Source: an uncultured Bacteroidota bacterium (GTDB lineage Bacteria; Bacteroidota; Bacteroidia; Bacteroidales; GCA-2748055). Taken from it: 37,221 nucleotides of DNA. The stretch lies in the NCBI GenBank assembly GCA_937129385.1, contig CAKZNC010000022.1, positions 1 through 37,221 on the forward strand. The letters run 5' to 3'. The notes below the pieces were generated by a model. The model did not search any database. It was not told where the DNA came from and saw nothing but the letters and a program-made list of their open reading frames with translations. The stretch's first letter is position 1. Each line of letters starts with the position of its first letter. Shown here one piece after another: positions 23,586-32,662 of the stretch. The position numbers and the translations under genes are program-made.

Positions 23586-25070
23586 CTAGAATCCGCCTGG
23601 CGATCCTACACGTGTCATTGCACACCTGAATCCCAGGTCATCACGCGCTTCGGACTGTTTGAGGAACCTTCTTTCACCCGGACTGAGCCAGTAGGCCCTG
23701 TCTTTCCATGAACCTCCCTTGTAAACCCGTACCTCGTCTGAGATCAGTGAGTTTGGCTGGTCGGCTGTATTTACATACATACTTTCGGTACCTTCATAAC
23801 CAACTGTGTCGTTCAATCCACGCTCCATCACGGAGACTGCGTCACCGTCCTGATAGTTCCTGTAGTCGGCTTTCCTGTAATTGAACCTGCCTTCCGCATC
23901 CCTTTCAGAGATGGCTTCCCTTTGCAAGCGTCCAAGGCTGTCGATCACGGGGTTGCCGTTTGCATCAAGTACCTTTTTCTGAAAAACGTTGCCACGGAAC
24001 GGGCGGAACCCGGATACATCATCATAGGACATCGGGCGATAGACATCAAGTACCCATTCGCTCACGTTGCCGGCCATGCAATAGAGACCGTAGTCATTGG
24101 GCCAGTATGCTTTCACCGGTGCGGTGATACTTGCATTGTCGTTCAGGCTACCTGCTACTCCCATGAGGTCGCCTTTTCCTCGTACGAAGTTGGCTCTCAT
24201 TTCTCCCATGTGCCGCGGGTCGTCATTTCTTACGATGTGCCCGTTCCATGGGTATGTTTTTCTTTCCCAAACCAGTTCATCCACTGAGTTTCCGATCAGG
24301 CCAAGGGCTGCAAATTCCCATTCAGCTTCAGTCGGGAGCCTGTATTTCGGAAGCAGGTATCCGTCTTCGATCCTGACACCGCGTGTATCCTGACGTGGGT
24401 GCAGACTTGGAATCTGGTTACCGTCATCTGGCACATAGATTCCATACAGGTAAGCTTCGGTATTGAAATTTCTCTCATCTACCTGGTCAGTTTTGATCCC
24501 ATCAAAAACGCCTTCGTTAACAAGGATCTGCTCATTCACCCTGTCGGTTCTCCACAGTGCGTAGTCATTAGCCTGCAGCCAGTTTACACCAACGACCGGG
24601 TATTCGTTAAAAGAGGGGTGACGGAAATAGTACTCCACGTATGGCTCATTGAAGGCCATCGGGTCTCTCCAAACCAGTGTGTCGGGATAAGCATTTCGCA
24701 ATACCTGCCTGTTGTTCACTCCAAAAACCCTGTCTAGCCAGTAGAGATACTCCCTGTAGTTCACGTTGGTGATCTCCGTCTGGTCCATGTAAAAAGATGC
24801 AACGGTTACCCGGCGGGGCACATTGTTCCATTCATAAAGAACATCATCCTGCACTTTGCCCATGGTAAAAGTACCGCCTTCAATAAAAACCAGCCCGGGG
24901 CCGGTCTCCTGGTCAACTGCAGAAGCCACTTCAAATCCACCGTTCTCTTCTGAATTGTATTCCCAACCGGTAGCTGATGAGGTACTACCGGAATTGGTAA
25001 TATCATCGCTACACCCTGAAAGAATAAAAACAGCGATAACTGCGGGTATCAGTCTCAGTGCTATTTTCAT
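23586..25070 (-). CDS. gldJ: T9SS/gliding lipoprotein GldJ-like (SUMF1 fold)
   Basis: 494 residues. Lipoprotein signal with lipobox LSGC (Cys ~20). The mature N-terminus TGWEYNSEENGGFEV and then GPGLVFIEGGTFTMG..., VPRRVTVASFYMDQTEITNVNYREYLYWL are characteristic of GldJ, a SUMF1/FGE-fold lipoprotein. Later segments RLPTEAEWEFAALG, YCMAGNVSEWVLDVY, YKGGSWKDRAYWL and DLGFRCAM complete the fold. GldJ sits at the outer membrane periplasmic face and is needed for stability of the GldK/GldN ring and T9SS secretion. GldK is the main alternative, but the N-terminal pattern and the murF/porU neighbourhood favour GldJ. Confidence 0.88.
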   Translation of the reverse strand: MKIALRLIPAVIAVFILSGCSDDITNSGSTSSATGWEYNSEENGGFEVASAVDQETGPGLVFIEGGTFTMGKVQDDVLYEWNNVPRRVTVASFYMDQTEITNVNYREYLYWLDRVFGVNNRQVLRNAYPDTLVWRDPMAFNEPYVEYYFRHPSFNEYPVVGVNWLQANDYALWRTDRVNEQILVNEGVFDGIKTDQVDERNFNTEAYLYGIYVPDDGNQIPSLHPRQDTRGVRIEDGYLLPKYRLPTEAEWEFAALGLIGNSVDELVWERKTYPWNGHIVRNDDPRHMGEMRANFVRGKGDLMGVAGSLNDNASITAPVKAYWPNDYGLYCMAGNVSEWVLDVYRPMSYDDVSGFRPFRGNVFQKKVLDANGNPVIDSLGRLQREAISERDAEGRFNYRKADYRNYQDGDAVSVMERGLNDTVGYEGTESMYVNTADQPNSLISDEVRVYKGGSWKDRAYWLSPGERRFLKQSEARDDLGFRCAMTRVGSPGGF

Positions 25071-25120
25071 GATTTGATCGATTTTCTGTTATATCAATTG
25101 CTAATATAAAAACATTCTCA

Positions 25121-25128
25121 CAAATGTA
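25121..25128 (-). promoter_or_regulatory. -7 element for gldJ
   Basis: TACATTTG on the minus strand matches TAnnTTTG, 2 bases after the porP-like stop and about 50 bases before the gldJ ATG. gldJ may therefore be transcribed on its own as well as from the upstream gene. Confidence 0.4.
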
Positions 25129-25129
25129 A

Positions 25130-26122
25130 CTAAATTTTCGGACATTTTATTGCCCGGTGTTTAAATCTTGAACGGTCCTGTTCAAGGATCAGGAGCAATG
25201 AAATTTCGTGTGCTCCCAGGTTCGGTATACGGACAGTTGGACTGGAAAGTTTCACGTCATAGCTGTACCGGAATCTTAAACTACCTGTGGTATAGCCTGT
25301 TGTGAAGATTAAATTTCCGTAATTAAAGCCCGGATCGTGCCGGGTCCAGATGCCTGCCAGGAAGTTTCTGAAGATCACATCCAGACCGTAGTTCAGCTGT
25401 TGTACAGAGAGCTGCTGTATGTAGACCACGTTTGGAGAGAGCCTCATCAGTTCAGTTCCCCGGCGGTTTTCAATGATGGGGAACATGGCCCCCAGGTGAA
25501 CGCTGTACTTTCTTGGTACGGTTCCCGTAGGATCATTGGCGTCGGTCACCACCGGTTGCAACAGGTGATGCACGGCAATTCCCCCGTAGAATTGTTCGTA
25601 GAATACTGATGCACCCACTGCGAAATCGGGATAGAATTCACTGTAAGCCTCCATGGATTCAGACACCATCCCCGTTGAACCGCCTGTGACCGGGTCGATC
25701 ATATCCCCGAACACCAGGTTATAAGGGTTAAATGAGCGTTGTCCGATCCCGGCCTGCAGTGCACCTGAAAATGATAGTTTGCGCGTTGCCCTGATATGAT
25801 AGGCATACATCACATCCAGGTTGTATGCATTGAATATGCCTCCACCCTGTTTGTCATTCAGCACTTTCACGCCGAGGCCACCCCCCAGCTTCTCAACATA
25901 CTTGTCGAAAGAGGCCTGGTAAGTGACGTAGGTCGCTCCTGAATTCGGCCACTGGTTGCGGTACCCGGTATAGATACGTGCCGGTCCTTCCATCCCGGCC
26001 AGGGACGGGTTCAGGTGAAGACTGTTGGCAAAGAAATGTGTGAACACAGGATCCTGTGCCTGCAAGGTATGCACGCATAGCTGCAACAGCAGCAGGTACA
26101 ATATAGAGAGACGAATCCTCAT
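25130..26122 (-). CDS. PorP/SprF-family type IX secretion membrane protein
   Basis: 330 residues from the second ATG (26122); an ATG at 26131 lies only 1-2 bases after the predicted transcription start, so the shorter form is preferred though not certain. Signal peptide to ...LQAQ. The mature start DPVFTHFFANSLHLNPSLAGMEGPARIYTGYRNQWP is the hallmark of PorP/SprF proteins, and alternating beta-strand patterns suggest an outer-membrane barrel. PorP/SprF-like proteins help secrete or anchor particular T9SS substrates; many paralogues exist, so this one need not be the core PorP. It precedes gldJ on the same strand. Confidence 0.9.
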   Translation of the reverse strand: MRIRLSILYLLLLQLCVHTLQAQDPVFTHFFANSLHLNPSLAGMEGPARIYTGYRNQWPNSGATYVTYQASFDKYVEKLGGGLGVKVLNDKQGGGIFNAYNLDVMYAYHIRATRKLSFSGALQAGIGQRSFNPYNLVFGDMIDPVTGGSTGMVSESMEAYSEFYPDFAVGASVFYEQFYGGIAVHHLLQPVVTDANDPTGTVPRKYSVHLGAMFPIIENRRGTELMRLSPNVVYIQQLSVQQLNYGLDVIFRNFLAGIWTRHDPGFNYGNLIFTTGYTTGSLRFRYSYDVKLSSPTVRIPNLGAHEISLLLILEQDRSRFKHRAIKCPKI

Positions 26123-26139
26123 TCTTAACATTCAACTAC

Positions 26140-26147
26140 CAAAGATA
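26140..26147 (-). promoter_or_regulatory. -7 element for the porP-like gene
   Basis: TATCTTTG on the minus strand matches TAnnTTTG, just before the start codons at 26131 and 26122. It belongs to the divergent 130-base promoter region shared with porU. A TTTG at 26165-26162 is closer than the usual -33 spacing. Confidence 0.45.
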
Positions 26148-26231
26148 GTAATATGGATTAACAAATCATTTAACAATAACCTTTTGAAAGGGTCGTTATA
26201 TATTCAACGTCAAATATCCGGGGAGATTATC

Positions 26232-26239
26232 TATTTTTG
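26232..26239 (+). promoter_or_regulatory. -7 element for porU
   Basis: TATTTTTG matches TAnnTTTG and lies 22 bases before the porU ATG, giving a short leader. No clear -33 element is seen. Confidence 0.45.
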
Positions 26240-26261
26240 CAAATCCGGATACCTGTAATCT

Positions 26262-29200
26262 ATGAAGAGTCTGACCACCATCTTACTTATGCTTGTTCCG
26301 TTTTTTGCAACCGGACAGGTTAAAATCGTGGATATCAACTGGAAGCACACCGATTCCACCTGGTATTTCGACAATGCCGGGTACAGGGGACCTTCGGTTG
26401 ATGTACCGGTCTGGTCGGCACTTATCCCCTGGAACCGGACCGGAGAGGTCCCGGTTGCAGAGGTGAAAGTGCAGCGATCAGAGCAGCTCGGCGAACCGTT
26501 CAGCATACATCTTGAGAATAAGGAATTCGGGGCTGTACCCCGACTGGAGTACCAGCTTGTTTTTGAGAACAGGAGACCGCTGCTGCAGGTGAGCGTGGAG
26601 CCCTTTTACAGGGAACCGGTCACCGGGAACCTCATGAAGGTTGAATCCTTTGCACTTGACATCTCCGGGGAAACTCCCATGGCTGCACTGAAGTCTTTGA
26701 AAAGAGGGACTTTCAGCAACTCTTCCCTGCTTGCTTCCAACGACTGGTACAAGATCTCGGTCGGCACATCCGGGATACACAAGCTTACCTACGAGGATCT
26801 GGAGGCGGCCGGTCTCGGGAATCCCTCCCTGGTGAGGATTTATGGTGCAGGTGCGGTGCTGCTCCCGGAGGATTTCAGCAAGGGATCGTATGACGATCTT
26901 ACCGAGGTGCCTTATTATATGAATAAAGGGGCGGACCAGCTGTTCGGACCGGGGGATTATATCCTTTTCTATGCAAACGGCCCGGTGCAGTGGGAGTATG
27001 ATGCAGATGACGATTTTTTCGGACAGGAACTTCACCATTATTCAGAATTCGGGTACTATTTTCTTACCGATGATCTTGGTCCGGCCACACCCATCGAAAC
27101 TGTTACAACCACCAGTGATCCTGCCGGGTATACGGCAACAAGGTATGACATCCTGGCCTGGTTCGAGGAGGAGAACTTTAACCTGTTGAAATCGGGCCGG
27201 GAATGGTATGCCGATCTGTATGACCTGAACCTGGTAGGCGCCTACCCCTTCACGCTGTCCAACCTGACCTCAGAAGAGCCACTCAGGGTGCGGGTTACAG
27301 CAGCCGGCCGGTCCAACGAGACTTCGGAGATCCTTGTCACAATTGGAGGGACCGAGCTTGGAAGGCTCACCTTCAACCCTGTCAACCTGAGCTCCTACAC
27401 CTCCACCCATGCTATTGAGCAGGAGGATATCTTTCCTTATGTGACCAGCCAGGAAACCGTCACCGTGCAGGTGGAGTACGAACAGCCCAACACCAATTCG
27501 GAAGCCTGGCTCAATAAAATTACGCTGAACGGCAGGGCTCGGCTGGAGATGGAGGGAGATGAGCTCACGTTCCGTGACAGGAACAGCGTCGGATTCGGGA
27601 ATGTGACTGAATTCCGACTGGGCAACAGCGCCGCTGGTACCAGTATCTGGGAGATCACCGACCGGAACAACCCCGGCCGCGTCAATTATACTTTGTCGGG
27701 CAATACAGCAGTATTCAAACTCCCCACAGATGAATTACGCACATTTATTGCTTTTGATCCGGCGGGCAGCTTCCCGGTTCCACGGGTAAGCGGACCCGGC
27801 CTGGGAAAGGTGACAAACCAGGACCTCCATGGCACCGTACCGCCCGACCTGGTGATCATCTATGCTGAAGAGTTCCTGGAGCAGGCGCAACGACTGGCAG
27901 AGCACAGGCAGACCCATGACAACCTGGATGTGCTGATGATCACGCAGGAGATGATATTCAACGAGTTCTCCTCGGGAACGCCGGACATTGGCGCCATCAG
28001 GAACTACCTGAAAATGTATTACGACAATTTTCCTCCCGGGGAGATGCCAAAATATTTATTGCTCTTTGGCGATGGCTCCTATGACAACCGCGATACGGTA
28101 TCCGGAAACCCGAACATGATCCTCACGTACCAGTCACCCAACTCACTGGTCCCCACAGGGTCGTATGTGTCGGACGATTTCTTCGGACTGCTGGATACGG
28201 GTGAAAAGCTCTACGACGGCATCCTGGATATCGGGATCGGAAGACTCCCTGTTTCAACTGAAGAGGAGGCCGAACTGCTGGTGGACAAGCTCATCAATTA
28301 TGACCAGGAGACCACGATCGGTGAATGGCGGAATTTCATTTGCCTGGTCGGGGATGATGAGGATGGCAATATCCATATGAAGCAGGCCAACAGCCTGGCT
28401 GAATACATCGAAGAGCATTATCCAGCCTACAATGTGAACAAGATCTTCATGGATGCCTACCCCCAGGAGACCACGCCGACGGGTGACCGGTACCCGGATG
28501 TTACGCGTGCGATCAATGACCAGATAAACCGGGGTGCCCTGATCATAAATTATACGGGGCATGGCGGGGTGACCGGACTTGCACATGAGAAGATCCTTGA
28601 CATTTCAAATATCAAATCCTGGGAGAATTCGGGCAAGTTGCCGTTGTTCATGACTGCCACCTGTGAATTCAGCAGGTACGATGAGTACAATGCATCCACG
28701 AAGTCCGAGGTGTCCTCCGCCGGCGAGGAGGTGCTGCTGAATCCCTCCGGGGGCAGCATTGCACTGTTTACAACCACACGGCTGGTCTATTCCGGGCCCA
28801 ACCATGTATTGAATGAAAAATTTTACGAGCGGGTCTTTGAAAAGGATGAAAACGGCGACTGTTACAGGCTTGGTGACATCATCAAGTACAGCAAGAACAA
28901 TGCTGGTTTTGGGATCAACAAGCGAAATTTCACCCTCCTGGGTGATCCCTCCACCGCACTCGCCTTTCCAAAAAACAGGATCGTGACCGATTCGATCAAT
29001 CAACGGGCAGTAGAGGGATTCAGTGATACGATCTCTGCCCTGGATTTTGTAACAGTCACGGGACACGTGGAAAACGCATCTGGTGAATTGTTCACCAGTT
29101 TCAACGGGTCTGTGATCCCGATCGTTTATGACAAAAAAAGCAACCTGAAGACGCTGGCAAATGATGGCGGAGCAGCCCTGGAATTCAAACTCAGGAACAG

Positions 29201-30050
29201 CATCCTCTACAAGGGAAATGCCACTGTGGAGAATGGGCGGTTTTCGTTCAGCTTTTATGTTCCCCGGGACATCAGCTATGTGATCGGTGACGGGAAGATC
29301 AGTTACTACGGTTATAGTGATGCTACGGACGCACATGGTGCATCCGGAGCTGTGACCATCGGGGGAATCGGTGACTTTGCCGGTACAGACACCACCGGTC
29401 CGGCCATCGACGTATACATGAATGACTCGCTGTTCAGGAATGGCGGGATCGTCAACAGCTCCCCTGAATTGTTCGTGGTGGTCCAGGATCCTTACGGGAT
29501 CAATACCACCGGGAACGGCATCGGTCATGACATCACGGCCACGCTGGATGACGATCGATTCAACGCCATTGTGCTGAATGAATACTACCAGGCCGATCCC
29601 GACAGCTACAGTTCGGGAACTGTCAGGTATCCATACAGTAATCTGAGTGAGGGCAAGCATACCATCAGCGTGAAGGTCTGGGACATCTTCAACAATTCGG
29701 CCAGCAGCTCAGTGGATTTCGTGGTGGTGGAATCGGATCGGATGCTGGTGGAGGAGGTCCACAATTACCCGAATCCGTTCATCAATGAGACACGGTTCAA
29801 CATTGAACACAACAGGCCGGGAGAAGAGCTTGAGGTTTTTATCAGGATCTATGACATCAGCGGCAGCCTTGTAGCGGTGCTCAACGATGTGGTATACTCC
29901 CCGGGATACAGGGTCGATCCGCCTGTCTGGCAGGGAACCTCTTCAGGGGGTGCAACGCTCGGGGGGGGTATCTATGTCTACCAGGTAGTCGTGAAGAGTG
30001 AAGCGGGAGAAGAGGCTGTTGGATCGGGGAAGTTGATTATCAGGAGATAG
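26262..30050 (+). CDS. porU: T9SS C-terminal signal peptidase/sortase PorU
   Basis: 1262 residues, the usual size for PorU. Signal peptide MKSLTTILLMLVPFFATGQ. A long N-terminal region precedes a gingipain-like (C25) peptidase domain: YLLLFGDGSYDNRD, the catalytic His ~767 in INYTGHGG and the catalytic Cys ~801 in FMTATCEFSRYD. From ~1168 (NYPNPFINETRFNIEH ... IYDISGSLV ... GGGIYVYQVVV) there is a type-A T9SS C-terminal domain, which PorU itself keeps. It cleaves the C-terminal signal from exported cargo and attaches an anionic lipopolysaccharide at the cell surface, in complex with PorV. porV follows on the same strand. Confidence 0.95.
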   Translation: MKSLTTILLMLVPFFATGQVKIVDINWKHTDSTWYFDNAGYRGPSVDVPVWSALIPWNRTGEVPVAEVKVQRSEQLGEPFSIHLENKEFGAVPRLEYQLVFENRRPLLQVSVEPFYREPVTGNLMKVESFALDISGETPMAALKSLKRGTFSNSSLLASNDWYKISVGTSGIHKLTYEDLEAAGLGNPSLVRIYGAGAVLLPEDFSKGSYDDLTEVPYYMNKGADQLFGPGDYILFYANGPVQWEYDADDDFFGQELHHYSEFGYYFLTDDLGPATPIETVTTTSDPAGYTATRYDILAWFEEENFNLLKSGREWYADLYDLNLVGAYPFTLSNLTSEEPLRVRVTAAGRSNETSEILVTIGGTELGRLTFNPVNLSSYTSTHAIEQEDIFPYVTSQETVTVQVEYEQPNTNSEAWLNKITLNGRARLEMEGDELTFRDRNSVGFGNVTEFRLGNSAAGTSIWEITDRNNPGRVNYTLSGNTAVFKLPTDELRTFIAFDPAGSFPVPRVSGPGLGKVTNQDLHGTVPPDLVIIYAEEFLEQAQRLAEHRQTHDNLDVLMITQEMIFNEFSSGTPDIGAIRNYLKMYYDNFPPGEMPKYLLLFGDGSYDNRDTVSGNPNMILTYQSPNSLVPTGSYVSDDFFGLLDTGEKLYDGILDIGIGRLPVSTEEEAELLVDKLINYDQETTIGEWRNFICLVGDDEDGNIHMKQANSLAEYIEEHYPAYNVNKIFMDAYPQETTPTGDRYPDVTRAINDQINRGALIINYTGHGGVTGLAHEKILDISNIKSWENSGKLPLFMTATCEFSRYDEYNASTKSEVSSAGEEVLLNPSGGSIALFTTTRLVYSGPNHVLNEKFYERVFEKDENGDCYRLGDIIKYSKNNAGFGINKRNFTLLGDPSTALAFPKNRIVTDSINQRAVEGFSDTISALDFVTVTGHVENASGELFTSFNGSVIPIVYDKKSNLKTLANDGGAALEFKLRNSILYKGNATVENGRFSFSFYVPRDISYVIGDGKISYYGYSDATDAHGASGAVTIGGIGDFAGTDTTGPAIDVYMNDSLFRNGGIVNSSPELFVVVQDPYGINTTGNGIGHDITATLDDDRFNAIVLNEYYQADPDSYSSGTVRYPYSNLSEGKHTISVKVWDIFNNSASSSVDFVVVESDRMLVEEVHNYPNPFINETRFNIEHNRPGEELEVFIRIYDISGSLVAVLNDVVYSPGYRVDPPVWQGTSSGGATLGGGIYVYQVVVKSEAGEEAVGSGKLIIRR

Positions 30051-30062
30051 TTAAGAGAGGAG

Positions 30063-30101
30063 AGAGGAGAGAGGAGAGTTAAGAGGAGGCGTATCGGGAT
30101 G
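30063..30101. repeat. 39 bp dispersed repeat, copy 1
   Basis: This purine-rich sequence, ending GGCGTATCGGGATG, is identical to 34821-34859 after hutU. It starts 13 bases after the porU stop, within the porU-porV gap. Confidence 0.85.
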
Positions 30102-30201
30102 GAGAGTCGAGAGTGAAAATATATTATTACAAGAGAATAATATTCAGGGATTAAGAGCGTATATATATTATCGGTTGACTTCGGGGAAAAGAGAAAACTG
30201 C

Positions 30202-30209
30202 TATATTTG
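30202..30209 (+). promoter_or_regulatory. -7 element for porV
   Basis: TATATTTG matches TAnnTTTG, 28 bases before the ATG at 30237. A TTGAC lies upstream at a slightly long spacing (~24 bases). It implies that porV has its own promoter after the repeat-bearing porU-porV gap. Confidence 0.5.
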
Positions 30210-30236
30210 TGCTCGGAAAAAATTAAAGAGGAATCA

Positions 30237-31448
30237 ATGTCGAAATCGTCGTTCAAAGAGCTGTTCCGTTCAGGGGTAATCGCCGCACTGTTATTGGTGT
30301 CGGCAAGCGTGGTGTCGGGACAAATTAATCTGAAAAAGATCAATGGTGGTGAACTCAGTGCCATCAGCACTGCGGTGCCTTTCATTACCATCACACCTGA
30401 CTCCAGGGCGGGAGCACTCGGTGATGCCGGGGTGGCCACCAAACCTGATATGAGTTCACAACACTGGAACGTGGCAAAATATGCCTTTATCGAAAGGGAT
30501 GGCGGCTTGTCCGTATCCTATACGCCATGGCTGAAGGAGCTGGGGATCGACGACATCAACCTGGCCTACCTTTCTACCTTTTACAAACCCACAAGGGACC
30601 AGGTGATCAGCGGATCTTTGCGGTACTTCTCGCTGGGTCAGATCGTATTCACAAACGACCAGGGCGACATCATCAAGCCGGTACGACCATTTGAAATGGC
30701 AGTGGATGCAGGATATTCCAGGCTTTTTTCCGATAATTTCTCAGGCGGGATCACCTTCAGGTATATCCATTCCAACCTGACCATGAACTATGATACCGAT
30801 TCAAGACCGGGGATCGCTGTTGCATCGGACCTGGGGTTCTATTACCAGGATGAACTAAGGCTCAGCGGAGGAAATGACGGTGGATATGCCGTTGGATTTG
30901 CCCTCACCAACCTGGGAACACCCATCTCCTACTCTGATGATTCCGAAAAAGTTCCGCTCCCTTCCACAATGCGGCTTGGAGGTCGGTTTGATTATGAGAT
31001 CGATGATTATAACTCCATGAGTTTCATGCTGGAATTCAACAAATTACTGGTACCGAGTCCGCCCGAACGTGAAAACGACTCTGTGGTCCGCGGATACCCT
31101 GAGCCAGAGTCGGTGGTGCTGGGTATGATCCAGTCGTTCTACGATGCCCCGGGTATTAACTACCCCGATGGATCCTACAGTTCAACTTTCCGGGAGGAGC
31201 TTTCCGAGATCATGGTGAGCGCCGGGATCGAATACTGGTACAGCAACCAGTTTGCCATCCGTACAGGATATTTTCATGAAAGTTCCGTCAAGGGAAACAG
31301 GAAATATTTCACCCTTGGTGTCGGACTGAAACTCAATGTCTTTGCACTTGATTTCGCCTACCTCGTTCCTATTAATGGTCAGGCCAGCCCGTTGTATAAC
31401 ACATTAAGATTCACACTTGGATTTGATTTTGAGAGTCTGAAGCTGTAA
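30237..31448 (+). CDS. porV: T9SS outer membrane protein PorV (LptO)
   Basis: 403 residues from the ATG at 30237, which has AAAGAGGA upstream and opens a signal peptide ending VVSGQ; the longer frame would start 30 bases earlier without one. The mature start AISTAVPFITITPDSRAGALGDAGVATKPDMSSQHWNVAKYAF is the PorV signature. The rest shows beta-barrel strand patterning (FadL-like 14-strand barrel in known PorV) ending in FTLGFDF. It collects folded cargo from the translocon and delivers it to PorU. It sits next to porU, as in other T9SS bacteria. Confidence 0.95.
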   Translation: MSKSSFKELFRSGVIAALLLVSASVVSGQINLKKINGGELSAISTAVPFITITPDSRAGALGDAGVATKPDMSSQHWNVAKYAFIERDGGLSVSYTPWLKELGIDDINLAYLSTFYKPTRDQVISGSLRYFSLGQIVFTNDQGDIIKPVRPFEMAVDAGYSRLFSDNFSGGITFRYIHSNLTMNYDTDSRPGIAVASDLGFYYQDELRLSGGNDGGYAVGFALTNLGTPISYSDDSEKVPLPSTMRLGGRFDYEIDDYNSMSFMLEFNKLLVPSPPERENDSVVRGYPEPESVVLGMIQSFYDAPGINYPDGSYSSTFREELSEIMVSAGIEYWYSNQFAIRTGYFHESSVKGNRKYFTLGVGLKLNVFALDFAYLVPINGQASPLYNTLRFTLGFDFESLKL

Positions 31449-31457
31449 ACTTGTCCT

Positions 31458-31940
31458 ATGGAAAACCGGGTCGGTTTAGGATATGATGTACACAGACTTG
31501 AGAAAGGGCTTCCCTTCAGGCTTGGTGGTATCAATATTGAACATACAAAAGGGGCTGTCGGCCACTCCGATGCAGATGTATTGATTCACGCCATCTGTGA
31601 TGCGCTGCTCGGCGCAGCAGCTTTCGGAGACATCGGCAGCCATTTCCCTGATACCAGCAGCGAATTCAAGGGGATCAACAGCCTGATATTGCTCGAAAAA
31701 ACCATCCACCTCCTGGCGGATGCCGGCTATTCCATTGTCAATATTGATTCCACGGTATGCCTGCAGGAACCAAAGATCAGGCCGTATATTGAAGACATGC
31801 GCTCTGCCCTGTCAATGGCCATGGGGATTGACAGGGACCGGGTTTCGGTCAAGGCCACAACTGAAGAGAAGCTGGGATTCACCGGTGCGGAAGAGGGTGT
31901 TTCTGCCCATGCCGTGGCGATGATCAGGAAATATAAATGA
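31458..31940 (+). CDS. ispF: 2-C-methyl-D-erythritol 2,4-cyclodiphosphate synthase
   Basis: 160 residues, standard IspF length. The metal-binding GYDVHRL (D and H of DxH at ~9-11), GHSDADVLIHAICDALLGAAAFGDIGSHFPD and KATTEEKLGFTGAEEGVSAHAV are diagnostic. It makes the cyclodiphosphate in the MEP isoprenoid pathway in the cytoplasm. It starts 9 bases after porV, so it is probably co-transcribed; a porV-ispF neighbourhood also occurs, as I recall, in Porphyromonas. Confidence 0.95.
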   Translation: MENRVGLGYDVHRLEKGLPFRLGGINIEHTKGAVGHSDADVLIHAICDALLGAAAFGDIGSHFPDTSSEFKGINSLILLEKTIHLLADAGYSIVNIDSTVCLQEPKIRPYIEDMRSALSMAMGIDRDRVSVKATTEEKLGFTGAEEGVSAHAVAMIRKYK

Positions 31941-31956
31941 CCAACAGCAAGCGAGC

Positions 31957-32328
31957 TTGGAACAGGAAAGTAAAAAAACGGTTGTACTGGGAGCGAGTCC
32001 GAACCCTGCTCGATACTCCTTCAAAGCGATGAAAAGTTTGCTCATGCACGGGCATGATGCCATTGCTGTGGGTTTCCGACCGGGGGTCATTTACGATAAA
32101 TTCATCCAGCGCGGACAGCCGGAGATCGAAAAGGTGCATACCATCACGCTGTACATCGGGGTCCAACGGCAGGAGGAGTACCACGACTACATCCTTTCCC
32201 TGGAGCCGCAACGGGTGATCTTCAATCCGGGCACCATCAATGAACCCTTTATGGAAGAGCTTGCTGAGAAAGGAATCGAAACTGTGGATGGCTGTACACT
32301 TGTCATGCTTGATTCAGGAGAATACTAA
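31957..32328 (+). CDS. CoA-binding domain protein (YccU-like)
   Basis: 123 residues. A Rossmann-type CoA-binding domain opens with KKTVVLGASPNPARYSFKAM, continues AIAVGFRPGVIYD, and ends with FNPGTINEPFMEELAEKGIETVDGCTLVML, which carries the conserved Cys. The only start that keeps the first beta strand is TTG at 31957; the ATG overlapping the ispF stop is in another frame. Function in vivo is poorly known; CoA or nucleotide binding is inferred. It lies between ispF and a thioredoxin-like gene in one run of genes. Confidence 0.85.
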   Translation: MEQESKKTVVLGASPNPARYSFKAMKSLLMHGHDAIAVGFRPGVIYDKFIQRGQPEIEKVHTITLYIGVQRQEEYHDYILSLEPQRVIFNPGTINEPFMEELAEKGIETVDGCTLVMLDSGEY

Positions 32329-32329
32329 C

Positions 32330-32662
32330 ATGGAGACGATCTATTCAATCGAGGGACTCAGGGCTGCTCTATCCGACAACAAGGTTGCGGTGATCTATTA
32401 TTCAAATGAGACCTGCAATGTATGCAAGGTTTTAAAGCCCAGGATCCGGGAAATGCTCGACATGCAGTTCCCCAATGCAAAGATGCATTATGTCGATATA
32501 GAGAAGAGTCCGGTGGTATCCGGACAATACCGGGTTTTTTCGATCCCGACGATCGATATCTATATCGACGGAAAGGAGCACGCCAGGTTCAGCCGGAATG
32601 TCACCATGCATGATTTCGAAGCTGCCATGCGCCGGCCCTATGACCTGATCTATTCAGAATAG
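32330..32662 (+). CDS. Thioredoxin-family protein
   Basis: 110 residues from the ATG one base after the previous stop. A thioredoxin fold is seen with VAVIYYSNETCNVCKVLKPRIREML; the active site CNVC differs from the classical CGPC. The cis-Pro follows in VFSIPTIDIYIDGKE. No signal peptide: cytoplasmic. CxxC chemistry suggests thiol-disulfide exchange or a bacilliredoxin-like role; the partner is unknown. Its last 9 bases overlap the end of the convergent hutU. Confidence 0.87.
   Translation: METIYSIEGLRAALSDNKVAVIYYSNETCNVCKVLKPRIREMLDMQFPNAKMHYVDIEKSPVVSGQYRVFSIPTIDIYIDGKEHARFSRNVTMHDFEAAMRRPYDLIYSE

Noticed and set aside
28605-29660. 351-codon open frame antisense to porU
   Set aside because: A shadow of a long real gene; its composition has no domain pattern, while porU on the other strand is certain.
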